Assembly: GCA_946902875.1 (NCBI GenBank)
Contig: OX336343.1
Coordinates: 15,237,596-15,301,595 of the forward strand
From: Nematopogon swammerdamellus
Taxonomy: Eukaryota > Arthropoda > Insecta > Lepidoptera > Adelidae
DNA length: 64,000 nucleotides
Reading direction: 5' to 3'
The notes under the pieces were generated by a model. The model was not told the origin of the DNA and ran no database searches. It worked only from the letters and a program-made list of their open reading frames with translations. Each line of letters opens with the position of its first letter. Position 1 is the stretch's first letter. The translations under genes and the position numbers were made by a program. Of the stretch, positions 51,130 to 62,529 are shown piece after piece.

Positions 51130-51661
51130 CGCCGCTCCGGCGCGCCCGTCGCCGTGTCTGCTGACTCGCGCAGCAACCCGGTATCCACTATCCGCGACTC
51201 AGCCCCACCCATGCGACCATAATATATTACTGTAATTCGTAGTTGTGCAATAGAATTTATTTTCATTTAATTTCATATCTTTAGTTGTTAAGAAAAATTG
51301 TTCCATCTCACTCGGAGTGCACGAAACTCTTTACTCACGTGCAATGTGCCCCAGAGGGTCACACTAGACCACACAAATGAACCCCGACACCAGTGTAGCC
51401 GCAATTAGAGCGAGAACAGGATAACTTCAACGCTTTCGTCTCAAATGTACGTAGTATTAACTTTTCTAGAGTGCCAAGTTTGTAAATGCGTTGTGCCCTT
51501 TTAATATACATTTCTATGACAAATCATTTTTACAATAATTAGGATAAAGTCTGGTACTTATATGAATAAATAAGAAAGGCATTAAGAAGTTAACTAACAT
51601 AACTAGTAGGTTGTGAAAGTGCTACTAAAACAACAACAACACTATAAGTTCATATTTTTTT
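51130..51661. other. no feature recognised
   Basis: Starts CpG-rich, then ordinary AT-rich sequence. Confidence 0.4.
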
Positions 51662-51932
51662 TTATGGAAACTGACGCCATTTTCTACATCATCTAGAACA
51701 TCCGTGATGTCAGCCCAAAACACTGGGTGAACTAGGTGCCATGTCAGTGCTTCCCTTCATTTCATGTCGATTACACTGAACTGATTTACATAGCCGTTTC
51801 GACCGACTTTTCGCTCAGTGCGGTGATATCAACCCGGCCGGAATAAACCCCTACCACCTAGTAAAGTAAGAAGGGAAGGGATCTACAGGGATTAACAGTC
51901 GACCGACCGCACCACTGAGCTACCGAGGCTGA
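51662..51932 (-). repeat. SINE-1, internally deleted
   Basis: The tail and body are present in reverse. The 5S-like block is lost: after 'aagggaagggatctacaggg' the sequence jumps to 'acagtcgaccgaccgcacca' and 'ctgagctaccgaggctgac'. Confidence 0.75.
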
Positions 51933-52327
51933 CAATATATACATAATATAGCTTTTTTTTACATAATTTTATTTGTAGGGCTATTAACAACATATAGCCT
52001 ACAGCTTAGACTTTGTGAACAGATTTGCGTGCTGTTTTCATCGTTGCAAAGTCATGGCAAAATAAATTCGAAAATATTATATTAAAATTAAAGTAGTAAG
52101 ATTTTTAAAGTTATAATAATAGACATAATTTTTTAGATACAATATCTTAGCATTACGTCGTTAATTGGTATTTTAATTACTGCCAGTCCTAGTTTATCCT
52201 AGTTCAGTCCAGTCCCAGTATTAACACACCGACATCAAATTAAATTTTTGATATTCACAGATTAAGCACTAATTACATATTTTTCGAAACATACAAATAT
52301 TTATGTGAATTTCTATATTAATTTTTA
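51933..52327. other. AT-rich spacer
   Basis: No feature recognised. Confidence 0.4.
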
Positions 52328-54654
52328 ACCGACTTCCAAAAAAGGAGGAGGTTCTCAATTCGTCTGTATGTTTTTTTTTTTTTTTTATTTTTTTTTTTAT
52401 TTTTTTTTTGTATGTTTGTTACGCGATTTCTCCGTCAATTGAGGGCCGATTTAGAAAATTCTTTTTTTGTTAGTTAGGTCATACTTCCGAGGTGGTCCCA
52501 TTTCAATTTTATCGAAATTGGTTCAGTGGTTTTCGAAAAATCAGCATAATACTATGGTGTGTGGTTACCTTCAGCAAAACTTGTGATGTGGTCGTTTTCG
52601 GCAATTTTCAGTTTGATAAATTAGTATGGTGTGTGGTTACCTTCAGCAAAACTTTTGTGATGTGGACTTATTCAGCAATTTGCAGTCTGACACATATGGC
52701 GAATAATTCTGTACCACTTCAATCGATTTCGATTATTCGATTTCGATTATTCTTTTTTTATGTAATATTACTAAAAAGAATGAAATAAAAACTGTTTTAA
52801 AAAATATTAAACCGATTTCCAAAAAACAAAAAAAAAAAGAACTAAAAAGTATTAAATACCTAATATTTTGAAATTTTCTCTGTCCTGTTGAAATACATGA
52901 ATCGATATACTAGTGATACATATTCGGACCCTTGTTTCAAGAATATTCTAAATTTGAAATTTTTTATCTTTTCCCACCGGCCAGGTGCGCTTAATTTATT
53001 ATGGTACCTGACCGGTACCTACTGTACCGAGTACCATCGAGCTGGTCTGATGATGGAGACAAAAGGTGGCCATAGGAACTCCTAAACTACACATGATAAA
53101 CCCATCGTGTTTGGGCTCGTTGCATTTGTCTTCACGAGAAATTTACTTTAGACCTAAGAGATTCTCAATTCGACGGTATGTTTTCTTTTTTTGGATGTTT
53201 GTTACGCGATTACTCCGTCAATTGTGGGCCGATTTTGAAAATTCTTTTTTTTTTTTATTTGAAAGGGGATAACCCTGAGGTTTTTGAAGTGAAAACTTCT
53301 TTAGCGGCGCTTGGCACTTTTTTAGGTGGGTAAAAAATGTATAACTCGCGACATCGCGTCAGCGTCATTTTTAAAATGAAACCTTAAGTCATTGCATTAA
53401 GGGTTAAGTTAGAGTGGCACGGGATCTGCCGGCACTCCCGGAGTGCAACTGTTAAGTAGGATTCGGTAACACGTTTATGTCTGTCCATTCTACTAAGTTC
53501 TGCAAAATGAATGTAGGGTTCCGTAACAAATGCATGTCTGTCTGTTCTACTAAATTTAACATTTATTTCAAAATGGATGTAGGGTTCCGTAACAAATGCA
53601 TGTCTGTCCGTTCTACTAAATTTTACAATTTTCAACCATGGTCCTCCGACGGTTATTTTATAATAAAAGTAGGGTTCCGTAACAAATGTATGTCTGTCCG
53701 TTCTACTAAATTTCACAATTTTCAACGAAGGTCCTCCGACGGTTATTTTATAATAAAAGTAGGGTTCCGTAACACGTTTATGTCTGTCCATTCTACTAAG
53801 TTCTGCAACATCACCTACAACGTCCGTGATGTCAGCCCATAACACCGGGTAAACTAAGTGCCATGTCAGTGCTTCCCCCTTTGATCGTGCTGACTACACT
53901 GAACTGGTCGGAAAACACAAACTATTTACATAGCCGTTTCGACCGACGTTTAATTCAGTGCGGTGGTACCAACCCGGGCAGGTTAAACCCTACCACCAAG
54001 TAAGATTAGGAGGGAAGGGACCTACAGTTTTACGAGGAATCCGAACGTCGGTCAGCCTCCAACGGTCAGCGGTCACCCATCCAAGTACTGACCGCACCCA
54101 GCGTTGCTTAACATTCAATAGCGACAGTTGACTGTCTGCACTACTGCGCTATCGAAGCTGACGTGGTCCTACTTTAATTGGGTCAAGATCGGATTGGAAA
54201 GCGAGGCGGAATCGCGAGGCCGAAGGCCGAGCGATTCCGCCGAGTACATTAATAGCAAAAAATTACTAAAAAAAACTGTGAAATAAAAAAAAAGTTTTAA
54301 AAAACATAAAACCGACTTCCTAAAAAAAGTAAAACTAAAAAACTATTTAAAATAAAAATATAAAAACCGCCTTCAAAAATATATGAAATAAAAACCTAAA
54401 AAAAAAACGAACCCTAGAGTTGAAGGCGGTGCTAAAGCAAGCAAAAATGATGCATGAAAGAAAACATGAGTGGATGATAATATCCTTTGTGATTTGTGTA
54501 GCCTTTTTAGCACCGCCTTCAACTCTAGGGTTCGTTTTTTTTTTAGGTTTTTATTTCATATATTTTTGAAGGCGGTTTTTATATTTTTATTTTAAATAGT
54601 TTTTTAGTTTTACTTTTTTTAGGAAGTCGGTTTTATGTTTTTTAAAACTTTTTT
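52328..54654 (+). repeat. Repeat F copy 2
   Basis: Same order of parts as copy 1. It is longer because the minisatellite (53459-53810) has about five units instead of three, each with 'tagggttccgtaacaaatg' and 'tctgtccgttctactaaat'. It contains SINE-1 at 53805-54162 and the foldback end at 54290-54654. Faces copy 3. Confidence 0.85.
53805..54162 (-). repeat. SINE-1 inside Repeat F copy 2
   Basis: Complete from tail to box A. It keeps the 'gggtaaactaagtg' segment missing in copies 1 and 3. Confidence 0.85.
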
Positions 54655-55165
54655 TTTTATTTTATTGTATGATTGAACGTGTTCACTTATCCACGTCAAG
54701 ATATTTCATGTGTGTCGTGTGCATGTATAGCCCGGGGTCTCGACTCATTAATGTGCAAAAGCCATTAGACCTAAAGGCATAATGCGTCTGTGTAAAACCG
54801 GTCTAGTTGCACGTACCCAGTTCCACCTCCCCCCTCGCTGCTGGATACAGCGTTCCGCAATTTACACTATAACTGCAGGTGAAGTTAGATATTAAAGAGT
54901 TAAGTAATGTAGAGAGGCAGACAAACTGAGTCTTGATTATGGTAGACGCCAAACATTGCGTGGAATATTATATGAGTTGTATTGCTAGTGTAAGGAAGAA
55001 TTAGGAGAGTTGGTAAGAATTTTGAAGAGATAATAATTACGAGTAAGTAGGTACCTACATTCACAGCGAGAGCGAAATAACGAGCCTGTCGCTGAAAATA
55101 TATTTAAATTCGGCCCGTAGGCTGATGAAGAAAAAACTTAACTTACACATAACGTAACTTAAAGA
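54655..55165. other. spacer between inverted Repeat F copies
   Basis: About 510 bases of single-copy sequence with a CCCC-rich patch near 54830. No coding or RNA feature recognised. Confidence 0.5.
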
Positions 55166-57284
55166 AAAAAGTAAAACTAAAAAACTATTTAAAATAAAAA
55201 TATAAAAACCGCCTTCAAAAATATGTGAAATAAAAACCTAAAAAAAAAACGAACCCTAGAGTTGAAGGCGGTGCTAAAAAGGCTACACAAATCACAAAGG
55301 ATATTATCATCCGCTCATGTTTTCTTTCATGCATCATTTTTGCTTGCTTTAGCACCGCCTTCAACTCTAGGGTTCGTTTTTTTTTTAGGTTTTTATTTCA
55401 CATATTTTTGAAGGCGGTTTTTATATTTTTATTTTAAATAGTTTTTTAGTTTTACTTTTTTTAGGAAGTCGGTTTTATGTTTTTTAAAACTTTTTTTTTA
55501 TTTCACAGTTTTTTTTAGTAATTTTTTGCTATTAATGTACTCGGCGGAATCGCTCGGCCTTCGGCCTCGCGATTCCGCCTCGCTTTCCAATCCGATCTTG
55601 ACCCAATTAAAATAGGACCACGTCAGCTTCGATAGCTCAGTGGTGCAGACAGTCAACTGTCGCTATTGAATTTTAAGCAACGCTGGGTGCGGTCAGTACT
55701 TAGATGGGTGACCGCTGATCGTTGGAGGCTGACCAAGGTTCGGATTCCTCGTAAAACTGTAAGTCCCTTCCCTCGTAATCTTACTTGGTGGTAGGGTTTA
55801 ACCTTCCCGGGTTGGTACCACCGCACTGAATTAAACGTCGGTCGAAACGGCTATGTAAATAGTTTGTGTTTTCCGACCAGTTCAGTGTAGTCAGCACGAT
55901 CAAAGGGGGAAGCACTGACATGGCACTGGTGTTATGGGCTGACATCACGGACGTTGTAGGTGATGTTGCAGAACTTAGTAGAATGGACAGACATAAACGT
56001 GTTACGGAAGCCTACTTTTATTATAAAATAACCGTCGGAGGACCTTGGTTGAAAATTGTAAAATTTAGTAGAACGGATAGACATGCATATGTTACGGAAC
56101 CCTACATTCATTTTGCAGAACTTAGTAGAATGGACAGACATAAACGTGTTACGGAACCCTACTTAACAGTTGCACTCCGGGAGTGCCGGCAGATCCCGTG
56201 CCACTCTAACTTAACCCTTAACGCAATGACTTAAGGTTTCATTTTAAAAATGACGCTGACGCGATGTCGCGAGTTATACATTTTTACCCACCTAAAAAAG
56301 TGCCAAGAGCCGCTAAAGAAGTTTTCACTTCAAAAACCTCAGGGTTATCCCCTTTCAAATAAAAAAAAAAAGAATTTTCAAAATCGGCCCACAATTGACG
56401 GAGTAATCGCGTAACAAACATCCAAAAAAAGAAAACATACCGTCGAATTGAGAATCTTTTAGGTCTAAAGTAAATTTCTCGTGAAGACAAATGCAACGAG
56501 CCCAAACACGATGGGTTTATCATGTGTAGTTTAGGAGTTCCTATGGCCACCTTCTGTCTCCATCATCAAACCAGCGCGATGGTACTCGGTACAGTAGGTA
56601 CTGGCCAGGTACCATAATAAATTAAGCGCCGGTCGGAAAAGATAAAAAATTTCAAATTTAGAATATTCATGAAACAAGGGTCCGAATATGTATCACTAGT
56701 ATATCGATTCATGTATTTCAACAGGACAGAGAAAATTTCAAAATATTAGGTATTTAATACTTTTTAGTTTTTTTTTTTTTTGTTTTTTGGAAATCGGTTT
56801 AATATTTTTTAAAACAGTTTTTATTTCATTCTTTTTAGTAATATTACATAAAAAAGAATAATCGAAATCGAATAATCGAAATCGATTGAAGTGGTACAGA
56901 ATTATTCGCCATATGTGTCAGACTGCAAATTGCTGAATAAGTCCACATCACAAATGTTTTGCTGAAGGTAACCACACACCATACTAATTTATCAAACTGA
57001 AAATTGCCGAAAACGACCACATCACAAGTTTTGCTGAAGGTAACCACACACCATAGTATTATGCTGATTTTTCGAAAACCACTGAACCAATTTCGATAAA
57101 ATTGAAATGGGACCACCTCGGAAGTATAACCTAACTAACAAAAAAAGAATTTTCTAAATCGGCCCTCAATTGACGGAGAAATCGTGTTACAAACATACAA
57201 AAAAAAAATAAAAAAAAAAATAAAAAAAAAAAAAAACATACAGACGAATTGAGAACCTCCTCCTTTTTTGGAAGTCGGCTAAAA
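55166..57284 (-). repeat. Repeat F copy 3, inverted
   Basis: Begins inside the foldback ('aaagtaaaactaaaaaacta'), lacking the last 30 or so terminal bases, and ends with 'ctccttttttggaagtcgg'. It has three minisatellite units and SINE-1 at 55624-55975. It shares several diagnostic differences with copy 1 against copy 2. Confidence 0.85.
55624..55975 (+). repeat. SINE-1 inside Repeat F copy 3
   Basis: The clearest example of the composite head: box A 'tagctcagtgg' (55633-55643), 5S-like segment 55673-55715 ('ttaagcaacgctgggtgcgg', 'tacttagatgggtgaccgct') and box B-like 'ggttcggattcc' (55737-55748). Confidence 0.9.
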
Positions 57285-57661
57285 ACTAAAACAAAAATGA
57301 CAATAGAAGAGGAAAGAAGTTGACAATAATATAAAATTGTCTTCTAAACATCATCATAAAACCGCGTGAACACAATATCGGTGGCGCCATCTACACGCGA
57401 CAGACGCATATCACTGTTCAGTGATCGACGACATACTGCTTCAAGTTAATGAATTCTCATAGATCCAAAGGCGGCACAAGATAAATCATCCTATATATAC
57501 AATGGCGCTTGCATCTCGCTGACGTAAAATTAAGCTTCTATACATAGCACGTAGAATAACAAGCTCTCAATTAATATTACTTAAAAGTTTCTCAGCAATA
57601 ACTGTGAAAGTGAGCGTAGACAGTACTGGAACCAAGCGTTTCTTTCACAAATGCATTATTT
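57285..57661. other. no feature recognised
   Basis: Mixed AT-rich sequence. Confidence 0.4.
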
Positions 57662-57900
57662 TTTTATGGAAAGCGCGACCTGTGGCATCGTTTCACCTAC
57701 GAATACGTGTCTAACGTTGCCCATGGACATTCTTTGATGCACGGGGATTGCGAATGCCATGCCGGCCTGGCAGGAACCTTTTCACACCTCTTTTGAAAAA
57801 CTCCAAACTGTACTTGGGAGGAAATAGATTGGCAGGGAGTGCGTTCCACATTTTTCCGGTTCTATGAATAAAAGACCTACATAACCGCATCCGTGGTATT
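57662..57900 (-). repeat. jockey-like LINE 3' end
   Basis: Close to 45740-45980 in sequence and order ('cgacctgtggcatcgtttca', 'gcccatggacattctttgat', 'gccatgccggcctggcagga', 'tgtacttgggaggaaat'). The first coding part is missing. Confidence 0.7.
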
Positions 57901-58481
57901 TCTTACAATGTCGCTTTTTTTAGTGAACATTTTCCTGAATTTGATTCTTTCGCACAAGAGACGCCGGTGGTGGCATCTGAACCACCTCAAATGGCATAAT
58001 AACGCAAAATTATCACTATATTCAGCTTTTTCTTCCTCCCAGCACAATCAATCGTCGACAGAAGACATTTTTTCTCTCGATATCAGCTAAACTTCGCGTC
58101 AAGTTCGAGCTGGCGGCACGTTCCGTGTCAGCGTTTTTCAAAACGTGTTCCGTCAATTTGGGAAAATATTTTATTGGGTAATTCTTCACTCAGTTTCGGT
58201 GTGTGTGTTGGGCTGGTTCTTAAATCACGTGTTCCTCGAGTACGTGCCGGGCGCGCGGCGGCGGCGGCGGCGGCGGGCGTGACCTGCGCCTCGCCCTCGG
58301 CTGCCTTCGGCGAAAATAAACATTTGATAAATTATTGGAAACCTTTATAATGTATGACAGTCTTGAGGGAGGAGAGAACATGCGACCTACTTTGATACGC
58401 CATTCCGAAAATAAACTATAATTCTTTGAAGACAAAGCACTCTAAATCGACAAAGGACAAATGGGGCATCCAGTTGTCGAG
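57901..58481. other. no gene recognised; GC-rich patch
   Basis: A (CGG)n-rich patch lies at 58243-58285. The rest is unremarkable. Confidence 0.4.
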
Positions 58482-58533
58482 CAAGTGAACTGTTATCAAT
58501 ACTTAGGTATATGTATTGATAACAGTTCACTTG
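58482..58533. repeat. perfect 21-bp hairpin
   Basis: 58482-58502 and 58513-58533 are exact reverse complements around a 10-base loop. The left arm and loop read 'VNCYQYLGICID' on the plus strand, resembling a LINE motif (x-YLG-x-x-ID), so the hairpin may be an inverted end of a LINE fragment. Confidence 0.85.
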
Positions 58534-59444
58534 TTTTGTACTTTTACAATTGGCGTGTCTGTACATTTAAGATATTTGCAACAATAATTAAATGGGCGAT
58601 GCAGGATAGTAATCGGATAGTAACTACATCGGTGAAACAATCAACCCCCTTCATATCAGGCTTAATCATCACCGCTTTACAGTCAACTCGCTCGCTTATT
58701 CCTCATTACCTGTACCAGCACACGCCAGATCACACCAACTGACATTTAACAACTGCTTCCACGTCCGTATCATAAAATCATTCTCACCTCCCCTCCCTGA
58801 AATAGAGTTGCGTACCCATGAAACATCATACATATGGATCCTTGGCTCATACCATTCACCAGGCCTCAACGTCATTCACTAAATTAAACATACATCACCA
58901 GTATACCTTTCACATCTCATAACTCATATTAATTTACGTTCATCCACTCACCATGTATCCATAAAACCATCATTTGCTTTCTATTTCTATATAAAAAATA
59001 ATAAAAAAAGAAGAAAATATTAAAAAACATATCTATCAAATCATTATATCTCACTTGACTGAAGACGCCACCGACATCGGGGCGAAATATTTCATTAATA
59101 AATGTGCTTTTTTATTATTATGAATAAAATATGTGTTTTACATAAGGATAGTAATAGAAAACATTGAGATCATCTTTGAAAATTTTGTTTGTTTTTTTAT
59201 TTTTTGTTTTAAGGGTTTTTAACAATAATTAATTATTATCAGCCCCATAGTACTCATCTTCCCTATAACTGTGTCTTTGTGTGTTTGTGCACGCATCACG
59301 TACCTAAAATTACTGAACCAATTTGAGTGGATCTTTCAGAAAAATATAATTCGGTGCAACGTATAGGCTATACAGCAGAATCACACCAAGTTCGACACTT
59401 GTTTGCTCTACCGTTTTTTCGATAGAGCAAAAACTAAATAAAAA
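58534..59444. other. possible LINE 3' tail, otherwise unassigned
   Basis: 59055-59105 ('gactgaagacgccaccgaca', 'tcggggcgaaatatttca') followed by AATAAA-rich sequence could be a retroelement 3' end. The evidence is weak. Confidence 0.3.
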
Positions 59445-59705
59445 CCAGCCAAGTGCGAGTCGGACTCGCGCACCGAGGTTTCCGCACCACAAAAAAAAAC
59501 ATTGAAAAAAAAAACACGTTTCTTGTATGGGAACACCTTCTTAATTTTTTACTTTAAATTTTTTTTATTATTTGTTATATCCGCCATAATAACACACATT
59601 CTGTGAAAATTTCAACCGGCCACCTATTACTGTTTCAAAGACACAGCAGTAGGACAGACAGACAGACAGACAGACAGCGTAGGCTTTTTTAGAAACCTAA
59701 AAAAG
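59445..59705 (-). repeat. Repeat A, reverse orientation
   Basis: 'aagtgcgagtcggactcgcg', 'gttatatccgccataataac' and the 'gacagacagacagacagaca' core. The opposite end is degraded. Confidence 0.75.
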
Positions 59706-60281
59706 CGGTCAAGTTCGTGTTAAACTCGCGTGGACAGGGTTCCGTACCATTCCGTTATCCTTGAGAACTTTAAGACTTGTGATTTTCATTTAGGTTTTCC
59801 TGTAAACTATAAGAAAGGCCCCATATTCCGTATGTTTTCGAATTTATTACTTAGTAGTTTCGGTGATAAGGGGTTGCGGTGCTTGAAATTTGTATATTTT
59901 CCGGTGTTTAATATGACACGATATTTTATTATGTATTATATTTGCCATAGATACGGGCATATCATTTATTAAGTGTCTGTATGAATTGTCGAAAGATCAA
60001 CGTTTACGTAATAGGTAATTAGAATTGCGAATACTGCTAACTGTTATTAATTTCTCTGTCTCTCTCTCCAATTAATCCCCGGAAATACAGTTTGAATGTG
60101 CAGACGCGTTGCTCGTGACAACATTGCTCTATTTGAAGCATCAACCATCACTATATGTGTTATGAGATTATATTAGGGAAGGCTAATTGGGCCATAGACT
60201 GTAGAAACGGGGTGCACTGAGCGACGGCACGCATTTGCATCCTAATAAATAAAGCGAAGTTTCTACGGGCGACCGACCGTG
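59706..60281. other. no feature recognised
   Basis: The 80-codon frame at 59730-59972 has no known motif. A Repeat A-like 'gttcgtgttaaactcgcgtg' at 59710 suggests a further fragment. Confidence 0.4.
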
Positions 60282-60600
60282 TAACGTCGTCGTCGTCGTC
60301 GTCAGTCAGCGTGTAAGCGTCCCCTGCCGGACATACGCCTCCCCAATTTTCCTCCAGTCCTCCCGGCCTTCAGCGATACGGAACCACTGCTTTCCGCCGA
60401 CGTACTTGATGTCGTCGTCCCACCTGGCGGGTGGTCTTCCCACACTCCGTTTTCCTGTCCACGGCCGCCAGTGTAGGACTCGGTTACTCCAACGGTCATC
60501 GTCTCTTCGGCTAACGTGCCCAGCCCACTGCCACTTGAGCTTAACCACCCGGTGTCCAATATCGACTACTTTGGTGCGCTTCGGCGGATTGCCTCGTGTA
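60282..60600 (-). pseudogene. LINE ORF2 C-terminus with (ACG)n tail
   Basis: The minus-strand frame reads 'VVDIGHRVVKLKWQWAGHVS', 'RRDDDRWSNRVLHWRP' and 'KIGEAYVRQGTLTR' before the stop. W-x-W-A-G-H and G-R-P-x-x-R-W-x-D-D are typical of the tail of an insect LINE clade found with (GAT)n or similar tails. Here the tail is (ACG)n at about 60282-60302. It is related to the remnant at 46503. No polymerase domain. Confidence 0.75.
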
Positions 60601-60625
60601 ACGTACGTGAATTAAATTTTTAATT

Positions 60626-60755
60626 TTTATAGTAAGCGCGATATGTGGCGTTGAGCCACCCATTTGCGTGGCATTTCGAATGCCACGCCGGCCTGACAGG
60701 TTCCCATTCACGCCTCTCTTGAAGGACCCGAGACTGTACTTGGGGTAAATACTTG
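60626..60755 (-). repeat. jockey-like LINE 3' end
   Basis: 'gcgatatgtggcgttgagcc', 'gccacgccggcctgacaggt' and 'gagactgtacttggggtaa'. 5'-truncated. Confidence 0.65.
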
Positions 60756-60890
60756 CTTGTACGTAGCGAGTTGTGTTGTAGTGTACGAGCAGCCGTCTAC
60801 CCCAGCACAAAGAATTACCATCGTATATTATTATCACGCTTTTTCTTCAACAAATATGTATCTTGTTAAATGGTAAATAAAGGTGTTTTT
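60756..60890 (-). repeat. Repeat E, reverse orientation
   Basis: Reverse complement of 45482-45612 with few changes. Confidence 0.6.
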
Positions 60891-60894
60891 TGTT

Positions 60895-60995
60895 TTATAC
60901 AAAAACGCGACATGTGGCACCGAGCCATCCATAAGGTGTCTAACGACATTCGGTCGTACACTCGGTCCACGAGTCAGTAAGCCTGGATGCGAAAT
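60895..60995 (-). repeat. jockey-like LINE 3' terminus
   Basis: 'acgcgacatgtggcaccgag' and 'aaggtgtctaacgacattcg'. The adjoining 'gagtcagtaagcctggatgc' recurs in reverse at 62510-62535. Confidence 0.6.
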
Positions 60996-61424
60996 ACGGC
61001 ATCGTTTGTATGAGAACCGAGGTAGCCGCCAAAGGGGTGTGAAGTCTGAGGCGGGAGCGGCGCATGGAACGCCGTGATTGGCCGAGCGAGTAGGTAGCCA
61101 AGTGACGCCAGTCTTCCATACATTTGAACGGGATTCATACAATAAGTCGCTCATTGTGTCGATTCGCGATGAAAAGATGAAACGGATTTAACAATATTTA
61201 ACCCTTCTTTACATCAAGGGAATAAATACCTTTCTCTTAAATGAACAAAGGCAACGCCCCTTTCACAATTTTGCGAATTTGCAGATTTTCGCATAAACAC
61301 GATCATAGTTCTAAGTTCTGAGATACCTCGGATACTTTATTATAAATCTACAATTGTGTATTCCATAATAAAAATTATCAAAATGTATGCGAAAATAGTT
61401 AAGCATAAAGATTAACTTTTTTTA
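60996..61424. other. no feature recognised
   Basis: CpG-rich to 61100, then AT-rich. Confidence 0.4.
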
Positions 61425-61825
61425 GGAAACTGATACGGATGGCTCCATCATCGTAATAATGCTTCAGTTTGGTACCAGTGATGATGGGAGCCCAATGTAT
61501 AAATACTAAAATAAAACTACAATAAACTAAAATAATAAAAATAATCAAGATCGATAAATACATAAAAAAAATTAACAAACCAAATAAAATAAAAAATATG
61601 AAGAAAAACCGGATTTAGACACATCAGCCAAGGCTGCCTGTCTAAAATAAATAAATAAACCTAGGTGAATTAGGTACGTGCCTTGTCACCGATTCCCCCT
61701 AATCGATCCGGCTATACTGAATTGGATGGCATACACGTAGGTACTACTTTTCATAGTGACTTCGACCGACCTTTATTTAGTGCAGTGGTACCAACACGGG
61801 CGGGTTGAACCCTACCATCTACATA
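61425..61825 (-). repeat. SINE-1-related copy, strongly diverged
   Basis: In reverse: 'aggaaactgatacggatggc', later 'taggtacgtgccttgtcacc', 'ccggctatactgaattgga', 'gacttcgaccgacctttatt' and 'gtaccaacacgggcgggttg'. An insert of about 170 AT-rich bases (61500-61665) splits the tail. It represents an older subfamily. Confidence 0.6.
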
Positions 61826-62529
61826 TACATACTGTACATTTATATACGTTCTATACATTCTGAATCTCTGACATTAAAGGCAAACGTTTAAACTATTACG
61901 TCAATTATTTTTAATTCTCCTAAATATCCGCGATCTGATATTCCTGGTAGACGCATGACCTAAAGAAATTAATTCCTTTCTCCTTAGAGTCGCTGAAAAG
62001 TAAAAACCGGTAGGTACTGGTTGAATGAAAAAAGCGCGATAAACGAATATTGAACAAGGAAACCTGCTGAGGTTGACTAGAAGAAATGTCCTTTGGCAAT
62101 AAGGCAGAATGCATGAAATATCTGTATACATTTAACATACATATTTATCAATAAACAAAAAAAATTACAAGAGCTAACTGCATCCAACACGATAGTCGAC
62201 CTATGGTGGGTAAGCAGAAAAGAGCTCTCCATACATATTTACGCCGATGTTTGTTACTGAAATTCAAGCGAAAAATGCTATCAAATTGAATGAACGTACT
62301 TACTCGTGAAAGGTGACTCCATCTGTGTTCAAGTTTGAATTTTTCGACTTTTTGCACCAAAGCACTGCACAATGAGGCATTTTGTGACAGACGCGCACGT
62401 TCGCTCCGCCTGAGCGGCGGACGGAGACTAAGATCGGTCGCCGGCGCTAGACTGACGCGCTGGCGCGTTTGCGCCGGCGCGCGGCTACCCCTGTCCTACT
62501 ATGTATAGCGCATCCAGGCTTACTGACTC
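61826..62529. other. no feature recognised
   Basis: AT-rich. CpG-rich at 62395-62490 ('ggtcgccggcgctagactga'). Confidence 0.4.

Noticed and set aside
55673..55715. 5S rRNA gene
   Set aside because: Only about 43 bases around the internal control region match, inside a repeated SINE. A complete 5S gene is absent.
60282..60548. host gene with an 80-85-codon exon
   Set aside because: The frame matches LINE tail motifs, and its first codon is not ATG in the longer reading. It ends at a LINE-type simple-repeat tail.
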